DNA of 64,000 nt from Leptospira adleri (GCF_002811985.1 NZ_NPDU01000023.1:1-64000); one strand, 5' to 3'. Shown: positions 10,734 to 26,703, counted from the first letter of the stretch. The notes: generated by a model from the sequence alone, not told the origin. Numbers and translations: made by a program.

Positions 10734-13721
10734 CTATGGATTCTCCGAAGAAATTCCGGCGCGATCGCCGGCTTGGAAAGGACGTTTTCTAAACCGGAAA
10801 AGACGAACTCTCGTCAGCTCGGAAGAATCCTGTTGACCCAAAGAGAAATCCGTAATCGATATGGAGAAGAATACGGATTGATCGTAAAACGATACGAGCC
10901 CGTCCGTTCTTCCACCGGGAACCGCGCGAAGATCCATACTATACCCGAGCCTGAAGTTCGCGGTATGGAGATTGTATTTGATCGTGCCCATAAAACGATT
11001 TATATTGAGCGCCGTGTTTTGCTTCGCTCCGTTCCCGTTCACTCCGGTTCCATCGAGCAAGTCTCTTTGAAGCGTGGTCCTTTCCAAATTCAAAGTGGAA
11101 GCGCTGGTCGTAGGATCGTTTCCGTAAAAGAAAGTATCGTATGTGTTTCCTACCTGATTTGTATATCTCCAAGGCTGACTAACCCTGGAATCCAGTTCAG
11201 CCTCGATCCCAAGATGTCTTGTAAAATCTACATTCGCTTTTACGAATATTCTATATCCGTCAAGAATCGGACTGTTGTAAACGTGATACCAGGTTCCCCC
11301 GAGTTCCAGCTCGCGAATCAGACGGACAAAAGGAAGGGTAAAACCTCCCATCTTGTAAGAGGCTGTAAAACTATTGGAAAGCGGTTTTGCCTTCGGAGTG
11401 TGATGCACGTAGTCATTGTTGATAAAAAGGCCGGAGTAAAAGCTCCTTTTCTTTTCGAGCAGGGAGGCTCGCTTAGGCCGCAAACCGTCCAGGAAGTCGA
11501 AATAACCCGAAAATCGGGCCACGGTAAAATACCATCGATCTTGGTTCGTCGGCTGCGGTTGATAATCCGGAGAAAAGTTTCGAAGATCCCGAATGGTCCG
11601 AATCGAAATTTCGAAATTCTCAAGCGCGTAACTTTCCAAGGAGATTTCCAGCTCGTGTTGCCTCGTTTTAGCGAGAATCGGATCTTGCAGTTCCGGTTTG
11701 TAGGCTTCGAGTTTTCGATACGTCGTATTCAAAAAAATCAAAGGAATCCCGATTCTTAAATTGGAGGCCATCCTTACGTATTCGTAGGATTCTCTCGCAA
11801 GATAACGTTCCAAAGAAGTGAACGCGTTATCCGTAACACCCGTGACCGCAGCGTTGTTCCTAACGGTAGCGGATTGTTTTTTAGCGCCGAAAAAAGCGTT
11901 CGGAGTAAAAGACATATAACTTCCGAAATTCAAAGTGGTCCTGAGTCCGGTTTCACCTTGTGTGAAGTATTGAGTTCTTAGAACATTCTCCTTATAATTT
12001 CCGTACGGATCCTGATAATTTCCGTCCAAGGTAGGAATGCTCATATTTTCTCTTGTGGGAACCCCGTAATACCGAAGAATCGTATTGTTCAAATACGCGT
12101 CCCAATAAACTGCGGAGTTAAAATAAGGAATCCTTCCTATTTCGGAAGAATTTCGGATCGTAGTCGTCGGCAAAACGTCCACGGTCGGAAAGTAACCCGA
12201 CTTATCAGTCGGACTGAGGATATAATACAAAAGATTTCTTTTCATCCCGACGTTGATCGAAAGATCGCCCCGGTTTTCCGTATAATCGAACTTCCATTCC
12301 AGAGTGTTTCGGATATAACCCTGACGAACGTTTCTCGCAGTGTATAAGGATTGGAGCGTGTTGGACGGTTCGTAACGATTTCCGTATTCGTAGTCGAAAA
12401 GTCTGTTCGTGTAATTTTCGTATTGAAAGCTGATGTTTCGGGTAACGTCTTTTTCGGTGTTATTCGTTTTTGAGTTTAAAAGAATTCTTCCCTTCCACCA
12501 AGGTTCGACGTCCTGACCTACTTTTCGATAAGGGCTGTTCGGATCGTAGGGAAACAACGCCCCTTTATCGACTTGGTTCGTGACCGCAGTGGTCCCGATT
12601 CCAAAATTATGAAAGCGGTCCTCGTAGGCTCCAGAGATCGCGTAATTTCTGTGATTTGCGTAACCGATATCGATCAAGTAGTTCAAGTAAGAAGTCTGTT
12701 TCCACATCTCGAGTTGAAACGCCTGACCGGTCTTTTCGTAAAAATCCGCTCTGAATTTATATCCCATCGGGGCAACGGCGATCGTAGGCATCACCGACCA
12801 CTGATAGGAATTCTGCATAAACAAACCTTGTGTGTTGTTTTTACCCGCTTGCGTGATCCAACCGTTTCCTAGGTTGCTATTGTAGAGGAAGGGAAGCCAG
12901 AGAACGGTCGTTCCGCCGACCTGATAACGCACGTTAGTCGCCATCACGGTCTTATCGTCGTAGATATAAAGCCGGTTTACTTTAAAGGAATAATGCGGTT
13001 TTTCCGCGTTACAAATCGTGAAGTATCCCATCTCTAACGCATAACGTTTGTCGTCCAGTTTTTTGAGCTTTTCACCGATAAAATGAGCCGGAGCAAAGGT
13101 CCCTTTCGTCTTATAGACCACCCCTTTTTCCAAACGAAAATCATAGATGAACTTATCGCCTTCTACGACCGCGCGTCCGTCCTTATAAACGATCCCGCCT
13201 TCCGCGTAGATTTCCTGTCTTTCGCTGTCGACCGTAATCGTTTCCGCTTCGATCGAACCGGACCTAAGTTTAAGCCGAACACGACCTCTCAAAACGAGAA
13301 CTCCGGATTTATTCTTATCCACTTGTAGGAGTTCCCCTTCGGATGCGTTCTCGATCGAAATCGGAAGCGCTTTTTTTGTTTGTGGAAGATTTGCAAGAGG
13401 GTCCGCCGCAACCGGAAGGGCTTCCTCCAAAGCGGAGCGCAGACGTTTTCTTCTGCTGAACAAAGAACCTTCCCGGGTCAATCCCAGAGAAAGAAGCAGG
13501 TCGTCGACTTCCCGATCGGGAAGCGTATCGATCGATTTACCTAAAAGACGATTTTTGGCGCGAAGAATCGCCAGTTTTTTTTCATCATTGGGAGAAGAAG
13601 ACGGACTTTGATCCCCAGTCGCTCCGCCCGTTATCAAACGAAGCATCTGCTCTTCCGTCTGCCCGAAGACTGGAATTCCAAGCAGAAGTAAAAATAGAAT
13701 CAGGATCAAACGGAGGTGCAT
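10734..13721 (-). CDS. LptD-like outer membrane LPS-assembly protein (OstA family)
   Basis: LptD inserts lipopolysaccharide into the outer leaflet of the outer membrane. This 995-residue protein has a signal peptide ([20 protein letters not shown]) and a charged segment. An OstA/LptA-like beta-taco domain follows (about 135-250: [32 protein letters not shown]). A segment very typical of LptD comes next, with [12 protein letters not shown], a [20 protein letters not shown] strand and WLPFLY. The rest is long and aromatic-rich as expected of a beta-barrel. The characteristic inter-domain Cys pairs of E. coli LptD are not obvious. It sits between uppP and the sugar transferase. Another OstA-type barrel protein is the main alternative. 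Confidence 0.78.
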   Translation of the reverse strand: MHLRLILILFLLLLGIPVFGQTEEQMLRLITGGATGDQSPSSSPNDEKKLAILRAKNRLLGKSIDTLPDREVDDLLLSLGLTREGSLFSRRKRLRSALEEALPVAADPLANLPQTKKALPISIENASEGELLQVDKNKSGVLVLRGRVRLKLRSGSIEAETITVDSERQEIYAEGGIVYKDGRAVVEGDKFIYDFRLEKGVVYKTKGTFAPAHFIGEKLKKLDDKRYALEMGYFTICNAEKPHYSFKVNRLYIYDDKTVMATNVRYQVGGTTVLWLPFLYNSNLGNGWITQAGKNNTQGLFMQNSYQWSVMPTIAVAPMGYKFRADFYEKTGQAFQLEMWKQTSYLNYLIDIGYANHRNYAISGAYEDRFHNFGIGTTAVTNQVDKGALFPYDPNSPYRKVGQDVEPWWKGRILLNSKTNNTEKDVTRNISFQYENYTNRLFDYEYGNRYEPSNTLQSLYTARNVRQGYIRNTLEWKFDYTENRGDLSINVGMKRNLLYYILSPTDKSGYFPTVDVLPTTTIRNSSEIGRIPYFNSAVYWDAYLNNTILRYYGVPTRENMSIPTLDGNYQDPYGNYKENVLRTQYFTQGETGLRTTLNFGSYMSFTPNAFFGAKKQSATVRNNAAVTGVTDNAFTSLERYLARESYEYVRMASNLRIGIPLIFLNTTYRKLEAYKPELQDPILAKTRQHELEISLESYALENFEISIRTIRDLRNFSPDYQPQPTNQDRWYFTVARFSGYFDFLDGLRPKRASLLEKKRSFYSGLFINNDYVHHTPKAKPLSNSFTASYKMGGFTLPFVRLIRELELGGTWYHVYNSPILDGYRIFVKANVDFTRHLGIEAELDSRVSQPWRYTNQVGNTYDTFFYGNDPTTSASTLNLERTTLQRDLLDGTGVNGNGAKQNTALNINRFMGTIKYNLHTANFRLGYSMDLRAVPGGRTDGLVSFYDQSVFFSISITDFSLGQQDSSELTRVRLFRFRKRPFQAGDRAGISSENP

Positions 13722-13760
13722 TCCGGTACCGGTGTCAGATTATTCTCGGGAATTAGATTT

Positions 13761-14609
<849 letters not shown>

Positions 14610-14614
14610 GGAAA

Positions 14615-15346
14615 TTACTGTCCGGGAGTTTTTGGGGCTTCCGTTTTAGGAGCTTCCGCGCTCGGAGCCGTCTCGGTTTTTTTCTCGGTTCCCGTAGGAG
14701 CTGTGATCTTTCTCTTCAAGAAAGCGTCCAGGTCGAACTTATCGTTGTGTTTGATCGAGACCTGTTCTTTGATTCTTTCCAGAACTTTTGGAAGAATTTC
14801 TTGAGACTTGTCTTTTTTGAGTTTTGCTCTTGCGAATAAAATACAACGATCGATCGGAAGCGAACCTACTTGCGGTTCTTTCGCGCGGAGTTTCTGACAT
14901 TCTTCCATCGCTTCTTCTTCTGAGATTTTGATTTTACTTTCCACAAGGTGCATAACATAAAGCTGAGAAACGATCTGCATTTCCTGGAATTTCAAAATTT
15001 TCTTAATATCGTCCCGTTTGGTGAAACCTTCTTTTTCGGCGGCGATGGTAGTGATCATCATATCTCTGTACTGATCATAAAAATTCTTTTTCTGAAACTG
15101 ATAGTTCAGAGCTCTCATCTGCTCCGGAACTTCGGCGATGTCCTTGGAAATAAACTCGAGAAGATTTTCCTTCTCGATATTTTGAACCCGACTCATCGCG
15201 TCGATGGCGACATTGTATGTGTCTTCAAAGCTGTTGACTGTGATCTTATTTCCGTCAAGCGTCTCGATCACTTCGGAATTGTCTCCGCAACCCGCAAAAA
15301 AAGCGGCTAAAAGAATCAAAGAAATTAAAATAATGTTTTTTTTCAT
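14615..15346 (-). CDS. lipL31: Lipoprotein LipL31, with SurA-like N-terminal features
   Basis: The 243-residue protein has a lipoprotein signal, [20 protein letters not shown], with Cys at 20. From memory the sequence matches leptospiral LipL31, a major membrane lipoprotein. After the signal it reads like the N-terminal chaperone module of SurA/PrsA-type foldases: [15 protein letters not shown], then a long helical region with [18 protein letters not shown] and [13 protein letters not shown]. No parvulin domain follows; the C-terminus is a Pro/Ala/Thr/Lys tail. It lies between mfd and uppP, two genes from the lptD-like gene. In E. coli, surA is the direct neighbour of lptD. The chaperone role is inference. 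Confidence 0.72.
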   Translation of the reverse strand: MKKNIILISLILLAAFFAGCGDNSEVIETLDGNKITVNSFEDTYNVAIDAMSRVQNIEKENLLEFISKDIAEVPEQMRALNYQFQKKNFYDQYRDMMITTIAAEKEGFTKRDDIKKILKFQEMQIVSQLYVMHLVESKIKISEEEAMEECQKLRAKEPQVGSLPIDRCILFARAKLKKDKSQEILPKVLERIKEQVSIKHNDKFDLDAFLKRKITAPTGTEKKTETAPSAEAPKTEAPKTPGQ

Positions 15347-15393
15347 CGGACTTAGGGTTCCTGTGCAAAGGATAGGATTCGGGGTTTGGTCGT

Positions 15394-18935
<3,542 letters not shown>

Positions 18936-18939
<4 letters not shown>

Positions 18940-19790
18940 TCGACGACGCTCAACGTAAGATTGTCGATCAGACGAACCGGTCCTATAAAAACCGCGACCG
19001 CAAGAAGAACGTTACCCGCAACGCGTTCCAGATTTTCCAGGGTATCGGCGTTCAAAACCTCGAGATAATCCAACTTGATTTTCGCTGAAGAATCCAGGAC
19101 GTCCTTCATGATCTCTCGGACCAAAACCGGATCCTTCATTCCGGAAAGAATCTGGGATTCTCCCAGACGGAGCGCTCTGGAAACCAAAAGAGATTCTTCC
19201 TTTTCGATTTCGCTGAGACGGGCGTTACGGGAACTGAGGGCCAAACCTTTTTCGGAGCGGATCGTCTCGCAGCCGAAGACTTCGGTCGGAAACGCCAGTG
19301 TTTTGCAGAATTCCCGGATGAGAAGGTATTGCTGATAATCCTTTTTGCCGAAAAAAGCGAGATCCGGTTCCACAAAATGAAAGAGCCTGGATATCACGAG
19401 AAGTACACCCTCGAAATGACCCGGACGGGAAACCGCGCAGAGATTGTTCATCAAATGAGGAATTTTTAATACGACATCGGGGATCCCGCCCGGATACATC
19501 GCGTCCTTGTCAGGTAAAAACACAAGATCCACTTTTTTCGATTCGCAGAGCTTGAGATCCCCTTCCGTATTGATCGGATACTTTGCATAGTCTTCCGGGT
19601 CGTTGAACTGGGCGGGATTGACGAAGATGGAAACGACCGTCTTGTCCGCTCGGGAAACGGATTCTTCGAAAAGGGCGGTATGTCCTTCGTGTAAAAAACC
19701 CATCGTGGGAACAAAGCCCACTTTTTTACCTTCTTTTTTCCAGGCGCGAACCTGGGAGCTTACTTCTTCGGGGGTTCTACAGATGATCAT
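18936..19790 (-). CDS. panC: Pantothenate synthetase
   Basis: PanC condenses pantoate and beta-alanine with ATP to give pantothenate, the precursor of coenzyme A. The 284-residue protein shows GFVPTMGFLHEGHTAL (HIGH-like motif H34-H37), VSIFVNPAQFN, and the KMSKS-type loop SEKGLALSSRN. It overlaps the mfd start by four bases and starts 15 bp after hisD, so these genes are likely one transcript. Confidence 0.97.
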
Positions 19791-19805
19791 AAAATTCGAA
19801 TATTC

Positions 19806-21086
<1,281 letters not shown>

Positions 21087-21186
21087 CTGAAAACCAGAAT
21101 TTCGGAAAGAACTCTTCGTGCATCTGAAATTTACTTAAAAAAAACAATTGCCCCAAGAAAGAATTCGGGGAGTTTATCTTTTGCTT

Positions 21187-21951
21187 ATGAAACTCATCTC
21201 GCTCAATTGCAATGGAATCAGGTCCTCTCTTGAAAAAGGACTCTCCGATTATATTCGGGAAACCAAACCCGACTTTATCTGTTTTCAGGAAACCAAGGCG
21301 ATGCAGGATCAAGTTCCCAGTTCTCTTTGGGAAGAAGGCGGTTATACTCCGATCTTTCACAGCGCGGAGAAGAAAGGTTACAGCGGAGTCGCGATTCTTT
21401 ATAAAAAACCTCCGCAGAAAGTCACGATCGGAATCGGTGATCCCTTCTTCGATTCCGAAGGAAGAAGTATCTATTTGGAATATCCGAATTTCGCGCTCTG
21501 GAATCTCTACTTTCCCTCGGGAACCACCGGCGACGTAAGACAGGCGGCGAAGATGAAGTTCTTGGATCTTTTCCAAAAAGAAGCCGCCAAACGAAAGAAA
21601 AAACAACCCAATCTCATCATCTGCGGGGACGTGAATATCGCACATACTCCGCAGGACATTCACGATCCGAAGGGCAATGCGAAGAGCAGCGGTTTCTTGC
21701 CGGAAGAAAGAGAATGGCTGACGGGATTTTTGAAACAAGGCTGGGTCGATACGTTTCGTTTTCTCTATCCCGAAAAACAGGAATATTCCTGGTGGACGTT
21801 TCGAGCCGGGGCCCGCGCAAAAAACAAAGGATGGAGAATCGACTACTTCTTTGTAACGGAAGAATTGAAGAAGAACGTCCAGAGTCATACGATTTACCGG
21901 GACAAACCGTTCTCCGATCACGCACCTCTGACTCTGGAAGTAAAACTTTAG
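21187..21951 (+). CDS. xth: Exodeoxyribonuclease III (AP endonuclease family)
   Basis: This magnesium-dependent 3'-5' exonuclease/AP endonuclease acts in base-excision repair. The ATG at 21187 ([14 protein letters not shown]) is the family start; a TTG 13 codons upstream is an extension. Active-site blocks are all present: FICFQETKA, the [12 protein letters not shown] loop, [19 protein letters not shown] and the C-terminal SDHAPL with catalytic Asp-His. The length of 254 residues fits the family. It is transcribed divergently from hisD. Confidence 0.93.
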   Translation: MKLISLNCNGIRSSLEKGLSDYIRETKPDFICFQETKAMQDQVPSSLWEEGGYTPIFHSAEKKGYSGVAILYKKPPQKVTIGIGDPFFDSEGRSIYLEYPNFALWNLYFPSGTTGDVRQAAKMKFLDLFQKEAAKRKKKQPNLIICGDVNIAHTPQDIHDPKGNAKSSGFLPEEREWLTGFLKQGWVDTFRFLYPEKQEYSWWTFRAGARAKNKGWRIDYFFVTEELKKNVQSHTIYRDKPFSDHAPLTLEVKL

Positions 21952-22126
21952 ATTCGGTATCGATCCGCTCGATTGTGCCGACAAACCGGTTCTTTCCGAA
22001 AGAAAACTTGCAGCCGGACTTCAAGTTCGATTGAGATAGAATTTCCTCGAAAAATCAAAATTGTGCGCCGAGACTGGAAAGAATATCCGGTTCTCGTCGG
22101 CGTAATCATCCGTTGACAAGAAACGC

Positions 22127-22138
22127 GGGAGTTCCCAC
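22127..22138. repeat. Dispersed dyad GGGAGTTCCCAC
   Basis: This is one of at least nine intergenic copies in the window of a short dyad with consensus GTRGGAACTCCYAC (either orientation). Confidence 0.6.
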
Positions 22139-22202
22139 GCCTTCTGTCTCTTTTTAGCCGGAAAATAATCATTCCGACAAACAACCCCTTTCACAAATTT
22201 CG

Positions 22203-22214
22203 GGGAGTTCCCAC
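22203..22214. repeat. Dispersed dyad GGGAGTTCCCAC
   Basis: This copy is identical over 12 bases to that at 22127-22138 and lies in the same intergenic gap. Confidence 0.6.
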
Positions 22215-22477
22215 AACTTTCGACTGGATCCAGAGCCTGACTCCTTTTCTCCGGGAGGCCAATCGTTCCATTCTTAGAGAAGATCTCAGAGAGAAAAGGT
22301 CCAAAACCGAGCTTTCGATTTTCAGAATTCCGATCTACTTTTCAAGTAAATCAGAATCAAAGAAAAACGAAACGATAGACATACGCATATCGACATTAGA
22401 ATATTCAGATTTTAGAATATTTTATAAAAAGAATTTACTAAAATACCGATACGCCTTTCGACCGGACGCGATCGAAA

Positions 22478-22729
22478 TCATCTGCGTCTGCGGGGACGAT
22501 CCTTCATCTGATCCAAGTGAGCCTTGCATTCCGGAGAAAGCTGCGCTTCGTTTTTCCGAAGACAATCCCTCATGGCTCCCCCTCTTCGATCCACGTCCTT
22601 ACAGAATTTTTCCCTGTCTTCGTAGCAGGGTTTACCCTTTTGACCCCAAGAAGGATTTCCTCCTCCGCCTTGCGCGGAAAGTCCCAGAGCGAAAAGAAAG
22701 AAAAAACCGAAAACTAAAATCCGTTTCAT
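22478..22729 (-). CDS. Small secreted Cys-rich protein (GLG1-type repeat)
   Basis: This 83-residue protein has a signal peptide (MKRILVFGFFFLFALGLSAQ) and a mature part with four cysteines spaced CYEDREKFC, RDCLRKNEAQLSPEC, ending in an Arg-rich tail. The spacing matches the cysteine-rich (GLG1-like) repeat family. A paralogue lies 1.7 kb away at 24391-24654. The function is unknown; the paired Cys suggest a small disulphide-bonded periplasmic protein. Confidence 0.75.
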   Translation of the reverse strand: MKRILVFGFFFLFALGLSAQGGGGNPSWGQKGKPCYEDREKFCKDVDRRGGAMRDCLRKNEAQLSPECKAHLDQMKDRPRRRR

Positions 22730-23003
22730 AAGAATCTCCTCAAAGATTTATAGGCACGTGACGACAAAACCGCGCGCTCCGATCGGCTTCCACCAAACCG
22801 AATTCCGAATCGTAAGAATGGGATCACGAATTTCGAACGTGAGACGAAGAATCCGAAAAGAAGCGCGACCTAAGAATGTATAAAAAAACAAAAGAAAGTC
22901 AAACCGGAATCTCATCCGTATCGGAAATCAAAATTGATAATTGTCAAAGAAAGGATTCAATTCTTGATTGAGTTTCAAATTCGTTTGAATCAAACTTGAA
23001 AGG

Positions 23004-23618
23004 ATGAATCCCGAATTTTGGAACAAACGATACGCATCGGAAGAATGGGTTTACGGACTGAAGGAAAACGACTTTCTTCGAGAAGAAATTTCCCGGTTAA
23101 AAAAAGGAAGTTCGGTATTAGACCTGGCCAGCGGAGAAGGAAGAAACTCTCTGTTCCTGGCGCGTCGGGGATTTTCGGTCACCGCGGTGGAACAATCGAC
23201 CGTAGGATTGGACAAACTCAAAAAACAAAGCGAAGCCGAAAATTTGAAAGTGATCTGCGTCCAATCCGACGTGTTAGAGTTCAAAGCGGATCAAAAATTC
23301 GACGCGGTCGTGATTACGTTCCTGCATCTGCCTCCAGAGCAAAGAAAACTTGTATATCGAATGCTTTTTTCGCTTCTCAAACCGGAAGGGATCTTCATCG
23401 CGGAATGGTTCCACCCGGACCAAAGGGCTAAAAACTTTGAAAGCGGAGGGCCGGAAGACCCGGATCTAATGGTAACCCTGGAAGAACTCCGGAATGAATT
23501 CGAAAACGGTTGGAAGATATTTCGATTGGAACACGTCGAAAGAGATTTAGACGAAGGAGAAAAGCACAGCGGACGAGGATCCGTAGTTCGAATTTCCGCT
23601 CAAAAGACACAAACATAA
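23004..23618 (+). CDS. Class I SAM-dependent methyltransferase
   Basis: This 204-residue Rossmann-fold methyltransferase has motif I VLDLASGEGRNSLFLA near residue 40, an acidic loop VTAVEQS, and motif IV-like DAVVITFLHLP. A TehB/thiol-methyltransferase-like opening (FWNKRYASEEWVYG) suggests a small-molecule substrate such as a metalloid or thiol. This is inferred only. A GGATG ribosome site precedes the ATG, and the DUF302 gene follows 36 bp downstream, probably in the same transcript. Confidence 0.85.
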   Translation: MNPEFWNKRYASEEWVYGLKENDFLREEISRLKKGSSVLDLASGEGRNSLFLARRGFSVTAVEQSTVGLDKLKKQSEAENLKVICVQSDVLEFKADQKFDAVVITFLHLPPEQRKLVYRMLFSLLKPEGIFIAEWFHPDQRAKNFESGGPEDPDLMVTLEELRNEFENGWKIFRLEHVERDLDEGEKHSGRGSVVRISAQKTQT

Positions 23619-23654
23619 GTAAATCAATAAATTCTAATATAACAGGATGAAAGA

Positions 23655-24041
23655 ATGAAATTTATCATGGAAACAAAAAAGTCCGTTGAAAAATGCGTAG
23701 AGGATCTGAAAACGGAGATCGCAAATCAAAAATACGGAGTCCTTCACGTTCACAATCTGAAAGAGACGATGAAAAAGAAGGGCGTGGATTTTTCGGAAGA
23801 ATGCCAAATTCTGGAAGTCTGCAATCCGCAAAAGGCGAACCAGGTATTGAACGAAGACATGGAAATGAACCTCGTTCTTCCCTGTAGAATTTCGGTTTAT
23901 TCCGAAAAGGGAAAAACAAAGATCGGAATGATCAAACCGACTTCTCTTCTCGGACTTTTTTCGGATTCAGAACGGCTCCGCGAGGTCGCCAAACAAGTCG
24001 AAGACGATTTAATCCTCTCCGTTCGAAATTCGATCGACTGA
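23655..24041 (+). CDS. DUF302 family protein
   Basis: This 128-residue cytoplasmic protein has the DUF302 pattern. VEKCVEDLKTEIANQKYGVLHV is followed by a segment with C-x-x-C-N-type EVCNPQKANQVL, then LPCRISVYSEKGKTKIGMIKP. The ATG has an AGGATGAAAG ribosome site. The biochemical role of the family is unclear; sulphur or redox contexts have been suggested for relatives. It is probably co-transcribed with the methyltransferase. Confidence 0.8.
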   Translation: MKFIMETKKSVEKCVEDLKTEIANQKYGVLHVHNLKETMKKKGVDFSEECQILEVCNPQKANQVLNEDMEMNLVLPCRISVYSEKGKTKIGMIKPTSLLGLFSDSERLREVAKQVEDDLILSVRNSID

Positions 24042-24146
24042 GGATGGTTCCCAATAAAGTTCAAGGATAAAATTCGTTTTTCCTAAACTACCCCTTTTGG
24101 AAACCGGAAAAACCGCGACAACGCTCCAAAACCCTTAATAAAACTC

Positions 24147-24158
24147 AGGAGTTCCCAC
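24147..24158. repeat. Dispersed dyad AGGAGTTCCCAC
   Basis: This copy belongs to the GTRGGAACTCCYAC-type dyad family and lies in the convergent gap after the DUF302 gene. Confidence 0.55.
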
Positions 24159-24221
24159 AGATTACGCTCCTCGATCATCGATTAGGTCCTTCCAAAGCGC
24201 TATTCCCTGCAATTCTTCTAT

Positions 24222-24233
24222 GGGAGTTCCCAC
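24222..24233. repeat. Dispersed dyad GGGAGTTCCCAC
   Basis: This is a copy of the same dyad family, 75 bp from its neighbour at 24147. Confidence 0.6.
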
Positions 24234-24390
24234 AAATCTAGGCTTTGACGAACATCCTGCCTGGAACGGACTTTAAGCCCGATTTCAAGTCTTTTTCGAA
24301 AGAACTTCCGTCGGAACAACGGCGTAAAAACCGCATCCAGTCTGAAACATTCTTAATTTATAACATTCTTATTTATTAATATAGAATGCA

Positions 24391-24654
24391 TCAGCGGATT
24401 CTTCCCTTTTTTATCAGATAAACTTTGCAATCCGGGGAAAGGTAATACGCGTTTTGAAGCATACATTCCCGAGTAATTCCGCGACGACTCGGTTGATTTT
24501 CACAGAATTTTTTTCGGTCTTCCAGACAAGGGTCGACCTCGGGTTGTAAATTGGAATTCTCTTGGGAAGATTCTCGGTTCGAGGAAGAACAATTCGAATT
24601 GAAAAAAATCAAACCCAAAAAAATCAAAGTAGCTATGACGCGGCGAGATTTCAT
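24391..24654 (-). CDS. Small Cys-rich lipoprotein, paralogue of 22478-22729
   Basis: This 87-residue lipoprotein has a signal ending FNSNC (Cys about residue 22), a Ser/Asn/Glu-rich tether, and the same four-Cys pattern as the gene at 22478: CLEDRKKFC, RECMLQNAYYLSPDC. One paralogue is lipidated and the other appears freely secreted, which suggests the same domain was placed in different envelope sites. The function is unknown. Confidence 0.72.
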   Translation of the reverse strand: MKSRRVIATLIFLGLIFFNSNCSSSNRESSQENSNLQPEVDPCLEDRKKFCENQPSRRGITRECMLQNAYYLSPDCKVYLIKKGRIR

Positions 24655-24686
24655 ATCGAAACGTTTGAAAAGAACTCTAAAACGAA

Positions 24687-24710
24687 AAAGGGACGCTCAA
24701 ACGTCCCTTT
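24687..24710 (-). terminator. Rho-independent terminator after 24728-25129
   Basis: The arms AAAGGGACG (24687-24695) and CGTCCCTTT (24702-24710) form a nine-base perfect stem with a six-base loop. On the reverse strand the stem is followed by a T-rich run. It lies 18 bp past the stop of the reverse-strand gene at 24728. Confidence 0.8.
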
Positions 24711-24727
24711 GCAAAATCGAATTTACC

Positions 24728-25129
24728 TTATCCGGCTTTTTTCGGAAATTCAGGAATCTTCCAATCTTTTAGATCGAGGGGAAGTTTTGGTAAGAATTTT
24801 TTAACCAGACCGATCGCGTCCGATTCAAAAAGAAGCACGTTGTCCGTAATTCTTTCCTGAGATTTGGAACGAACGATTTTCTTTTCCGTGATCGTTCCGT
24901 TGATCAGAATCGGATCCTTCCAAAAAGGAATTCTTACTTCTAAAGTTGCGGATTCCCCGACCTCGTCCCCGTTGAACCGGCCTAAGTTGAGGCTCATAGA
25001 CGTGCCTTCCCAGCCTCCGATTTCTGCGGAATAATTTCCGGTTTTACTATGAACTTCCAAGGGAATGCGTACCGATTTCACCGATTCTTTTACGGAATCT
25101 TTGATATCTTCGATCATTTTTTCTAGCAT
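24728..25129 (-). CDS. Hypothetical protein, possible PilZ-like fold
   Basis: The start at 25129 is chosen because a strong GGGAGG lies seven bases upstream; longer readings to 25174 or 25402 have weaker sites. The 133-residue product has no signal. It begins MLEKMIEDIKDSVKESVKSV, then shows alternating beta-like strands (IPLEVHSKTGNYSAEIGGW, ATLEVRIPFW). I do not recognise a family with confidence. The beta-rich core is reminiscent of PilZ, but no RxxxR motif is seen. It is transcribed divergently from the AraC-type regulator and ends at a clear terminator. Confidence 0.6.
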   Translation of the reverse strand: MLEKMIEDIKDSVKESVKSVRIPLEVHSKTGNYSAEIGGWEGTSMSLNLGRFNGDEVGESATLEVRIPFWKDPILINGTITEKKIVRSKSQERITDNVLLFESDAIGLVKKFLPKLPLDLKDWKIPEFPKKAG

Positions 25130-25471
25130 TTCGCGCCTCCCTTCTAAGGAGAAAAGAACATTATTTTGTCCCATTTGTATGTTCCTATTAGACGTGGTGC
25201 GGCGCAACAATAAAACAAACTTTTTGAGTCGTCTGCGCGTTTCCCATTCTTCCTTTCTATCAAAAACATCTGAATTTGACGGTTTTTTCACCTTTTCGGT
25301 GTTTTTCAAAAAAATCCCTAAACAAATTGTAAGGATTTCGAATCTTAGATCCTTCTTATCCGAAACTCGGTTCCTTTTCTTGTTATCGGATCTATTTTTC
25401 ATTTTACATCTTGAAAAGACCTGCTTTTGCTTTCCTTTGCAATCGGTCCTATTACTCTAAGATAAACTTCC
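25130..25471. other. Divergent intergenic promoter region
   Basis: This 342-bp gap separates two divergent genes. If the longer N-terminal reading of the reverse gene were used, part of it would be coding, but the ribosome site argues against that. A small CACC/GGTG hairpin flanked by T-runs lies near 25286-25300. No operator is recognised. Confidence 0.45.
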
Positions 25472-26653
25472 ATGTTCTCTTTTTTGTCAGGAAACTTTAA
25501 CCTTCACGCTCTTCTTTCCGGGTTTATCGGTTTCAGTTCGGCCTTATCCTTTCTCTTTGTTTTGGGAGAAATCCCGCTCGCACTTCGAGGACATCGAAAT
25601 CGAATTCTTCTCATCCTATTTTTCTCGGTCTTTATCTTTGAGTTCCACGCCTATCTTCTCGTAAGCGAAACGATCCGTTATTTTCCGTATCTCTACGCGA
25701 TTCACATTCCGATTTCGGCGCTCTTCGGTCCTCTTTTACGTTCTTATATTTCGGCTCTCTGGAAAGAAGAAGACACGATTCCGATCGTTCGAATTTGGGA
25801 TTGGATTCCTTGTTTGGCGATTTTTATCATCCTCGGGCCGTTCTATCTTTCTTCCACCGAAGACAAACTGGAATGTTTAAGAATGGCGCAACAAGGCAGA
25901 CTCGCTTGGGACATTCGGATCGGAATCGCAACGATGTCTCTTACACTGTTCGGATATCTTTTCAATATCACTTGGAATCTTCTACATAGAATCCGCTGGA
26001 CCACGATCTATTCTCAGCCTCAGGTGCGTCTGATTCTTTTCATCCTTTCGACCGCGACTGCCTCTTCTTTTTTGGGACTTACAACGAGCGTTCGTCAGGA
26101 CGGCGTCGTTCGTTTGGAGATTTCCTCGATCCTAATCGGGATTCTTCTTTGCGGAATTTATATCGTCCGCCAAAGTCATCCGGAAATTTTCAATGCGGTA
26201 AGAAGAATCGTCGAAGACGAGAAGAAATACAAAAACACGCAGCTTCGTTCCGTGGATTTGGATTCTCTGGAAAAGAATCTCAATTCTCTCTTGGATGAAA
26301 AAAAAATCTACAAAGAAGAGAACCTTGGTCTTTCCAGACTCGCGGAAGAACTCGGGATTTCTCCGCATCAACTTTCGGAATATCTGAACCTTCATCTCAA
26401 AAGAAATTTCTTTCAGTTGATCAACGGTTATCGGATCGCCGAGGCCAAACATCTTTTGCTCCATTCTCCGAAGGAAACCGTGCTTTCGATCGCGTACGAA
26501 GTCGGATTTCAGTCAAAATCTTCCTTCAACGACGCGTTTCGAAAGGAAGTGGGATTAAGTCCCACTGAATTCAGAAAAAAAGGAGAATCCAAGGGCCTGA
26601 TTGATAAGTCAGGTCGTTTTTTTTCGACCGTTTCGACCAAGTCGGACGATTGA
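25472..26653 (+). CDS. Membrane-anchored AraC-family transcriptional regulator
   Basis: This 393-residue protein has about seven hydrophobic segments in residues 10-230, then a cytoplasmic AraC/XylS DNA-binding domain. The domain shows two helix-turn-helix motifs: LSRLAEELGISPHQLSEYL near 290 and the AraC signature around VLSIAYEVGFQSKSSFNDAF near 340, ending GLSPTEFRKK. The membrane half probably senses an envelope or lipid signal directly. The fatty-acid-hydroxylase-family gene follows 50 bp downstream on the same strand and is a natural target. The target and ligand are inference. Confidence 0.88.
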   Translation: MFSFLSGNFNLHALLSGFIGFSSALSFLFVLGEIPLALRGHRNRILLILFFSVFIFEFHAYLLVSETIRYFPYLYAIHIPISALFGPLLRSYISALWKEEDTIPIVRIWDWIPCLAIFIILGPFYLSSTEDKLECLRMAQQGRLAWDIRIGIATMSLTLFGYLFNITWNLLHRIRWTTIYSQPQVRLILFILSTATASSFLGLTTSVRQDGVVRLEISSILIGILLCGIYIVRQSHPEIFNAVRRIVEDEKKYKNTQLRSVDLDSLEKNLNSLLDEKKIYKEENLGLSRLAEELGISPHQLSEYLNLHLKRNFFQLINGYRIAEAKHLLLHSPKETVLSIAYEVGFQSKSSFNDAFRKEVGLSPTEFRKKGESKGLIDKSGRFFSTVSTKSDD

Positions 26654-26703
26654 ATTCCGAAAAGTAAGTAAACTCTTCCCATACAAAGAAGGAGATTCTT
26701 TTC

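Larger units (their letters stand above)
21952..22477. other. Intergenic region with two GGGAGTTCCCAC repeats
   Basis: No gene is seen in this 526-bp gap between convergent genes. It holds two copies of the dispersed dyad GGGAGTTCCCAC (22127-22138 and 22203-22214), 76 bp apart. Further right is an AT-rich stretch with a direct repeat TTAGAATATT near 22399-22424, just downstream of the Cys-rich protein gene. Confidence 0.6.
24042..24390. other. Intergenic region with two dispersed dyads
   Basis: This 349-bp convergent gap has no gene. It carries AGGAGTTCCCAC at 24147-24158 and GGGAGTTCCCAC at 24222-24233, 75 bp apart. That is nearly the same spacing as the pair at 22127/22203. Confidence 0.6.

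Noticed and set aside
10939..11759. Long forward frames (up to 344 codons) opposite the lptD-like gene
   Set aside because: These are antisense shadows of a recognisable outer-membrane protein; their composition is Arg/Ser-rich with no domain.
24562..24804. 80-codon forward frame opposite the Cys-rich lipoprotein
   Set aside because: It is antisense to a lipoprotein with a clear signal and conserved Cys pattern, and crosses a terminator hairpin.
25130..25402. 91-residue N-terminal extension of the protein at 24728
   Set aside because: The extension is Lys/Arg-rich without domain character, and a strong GGGAGG site precedes the internal ATG at 25129.
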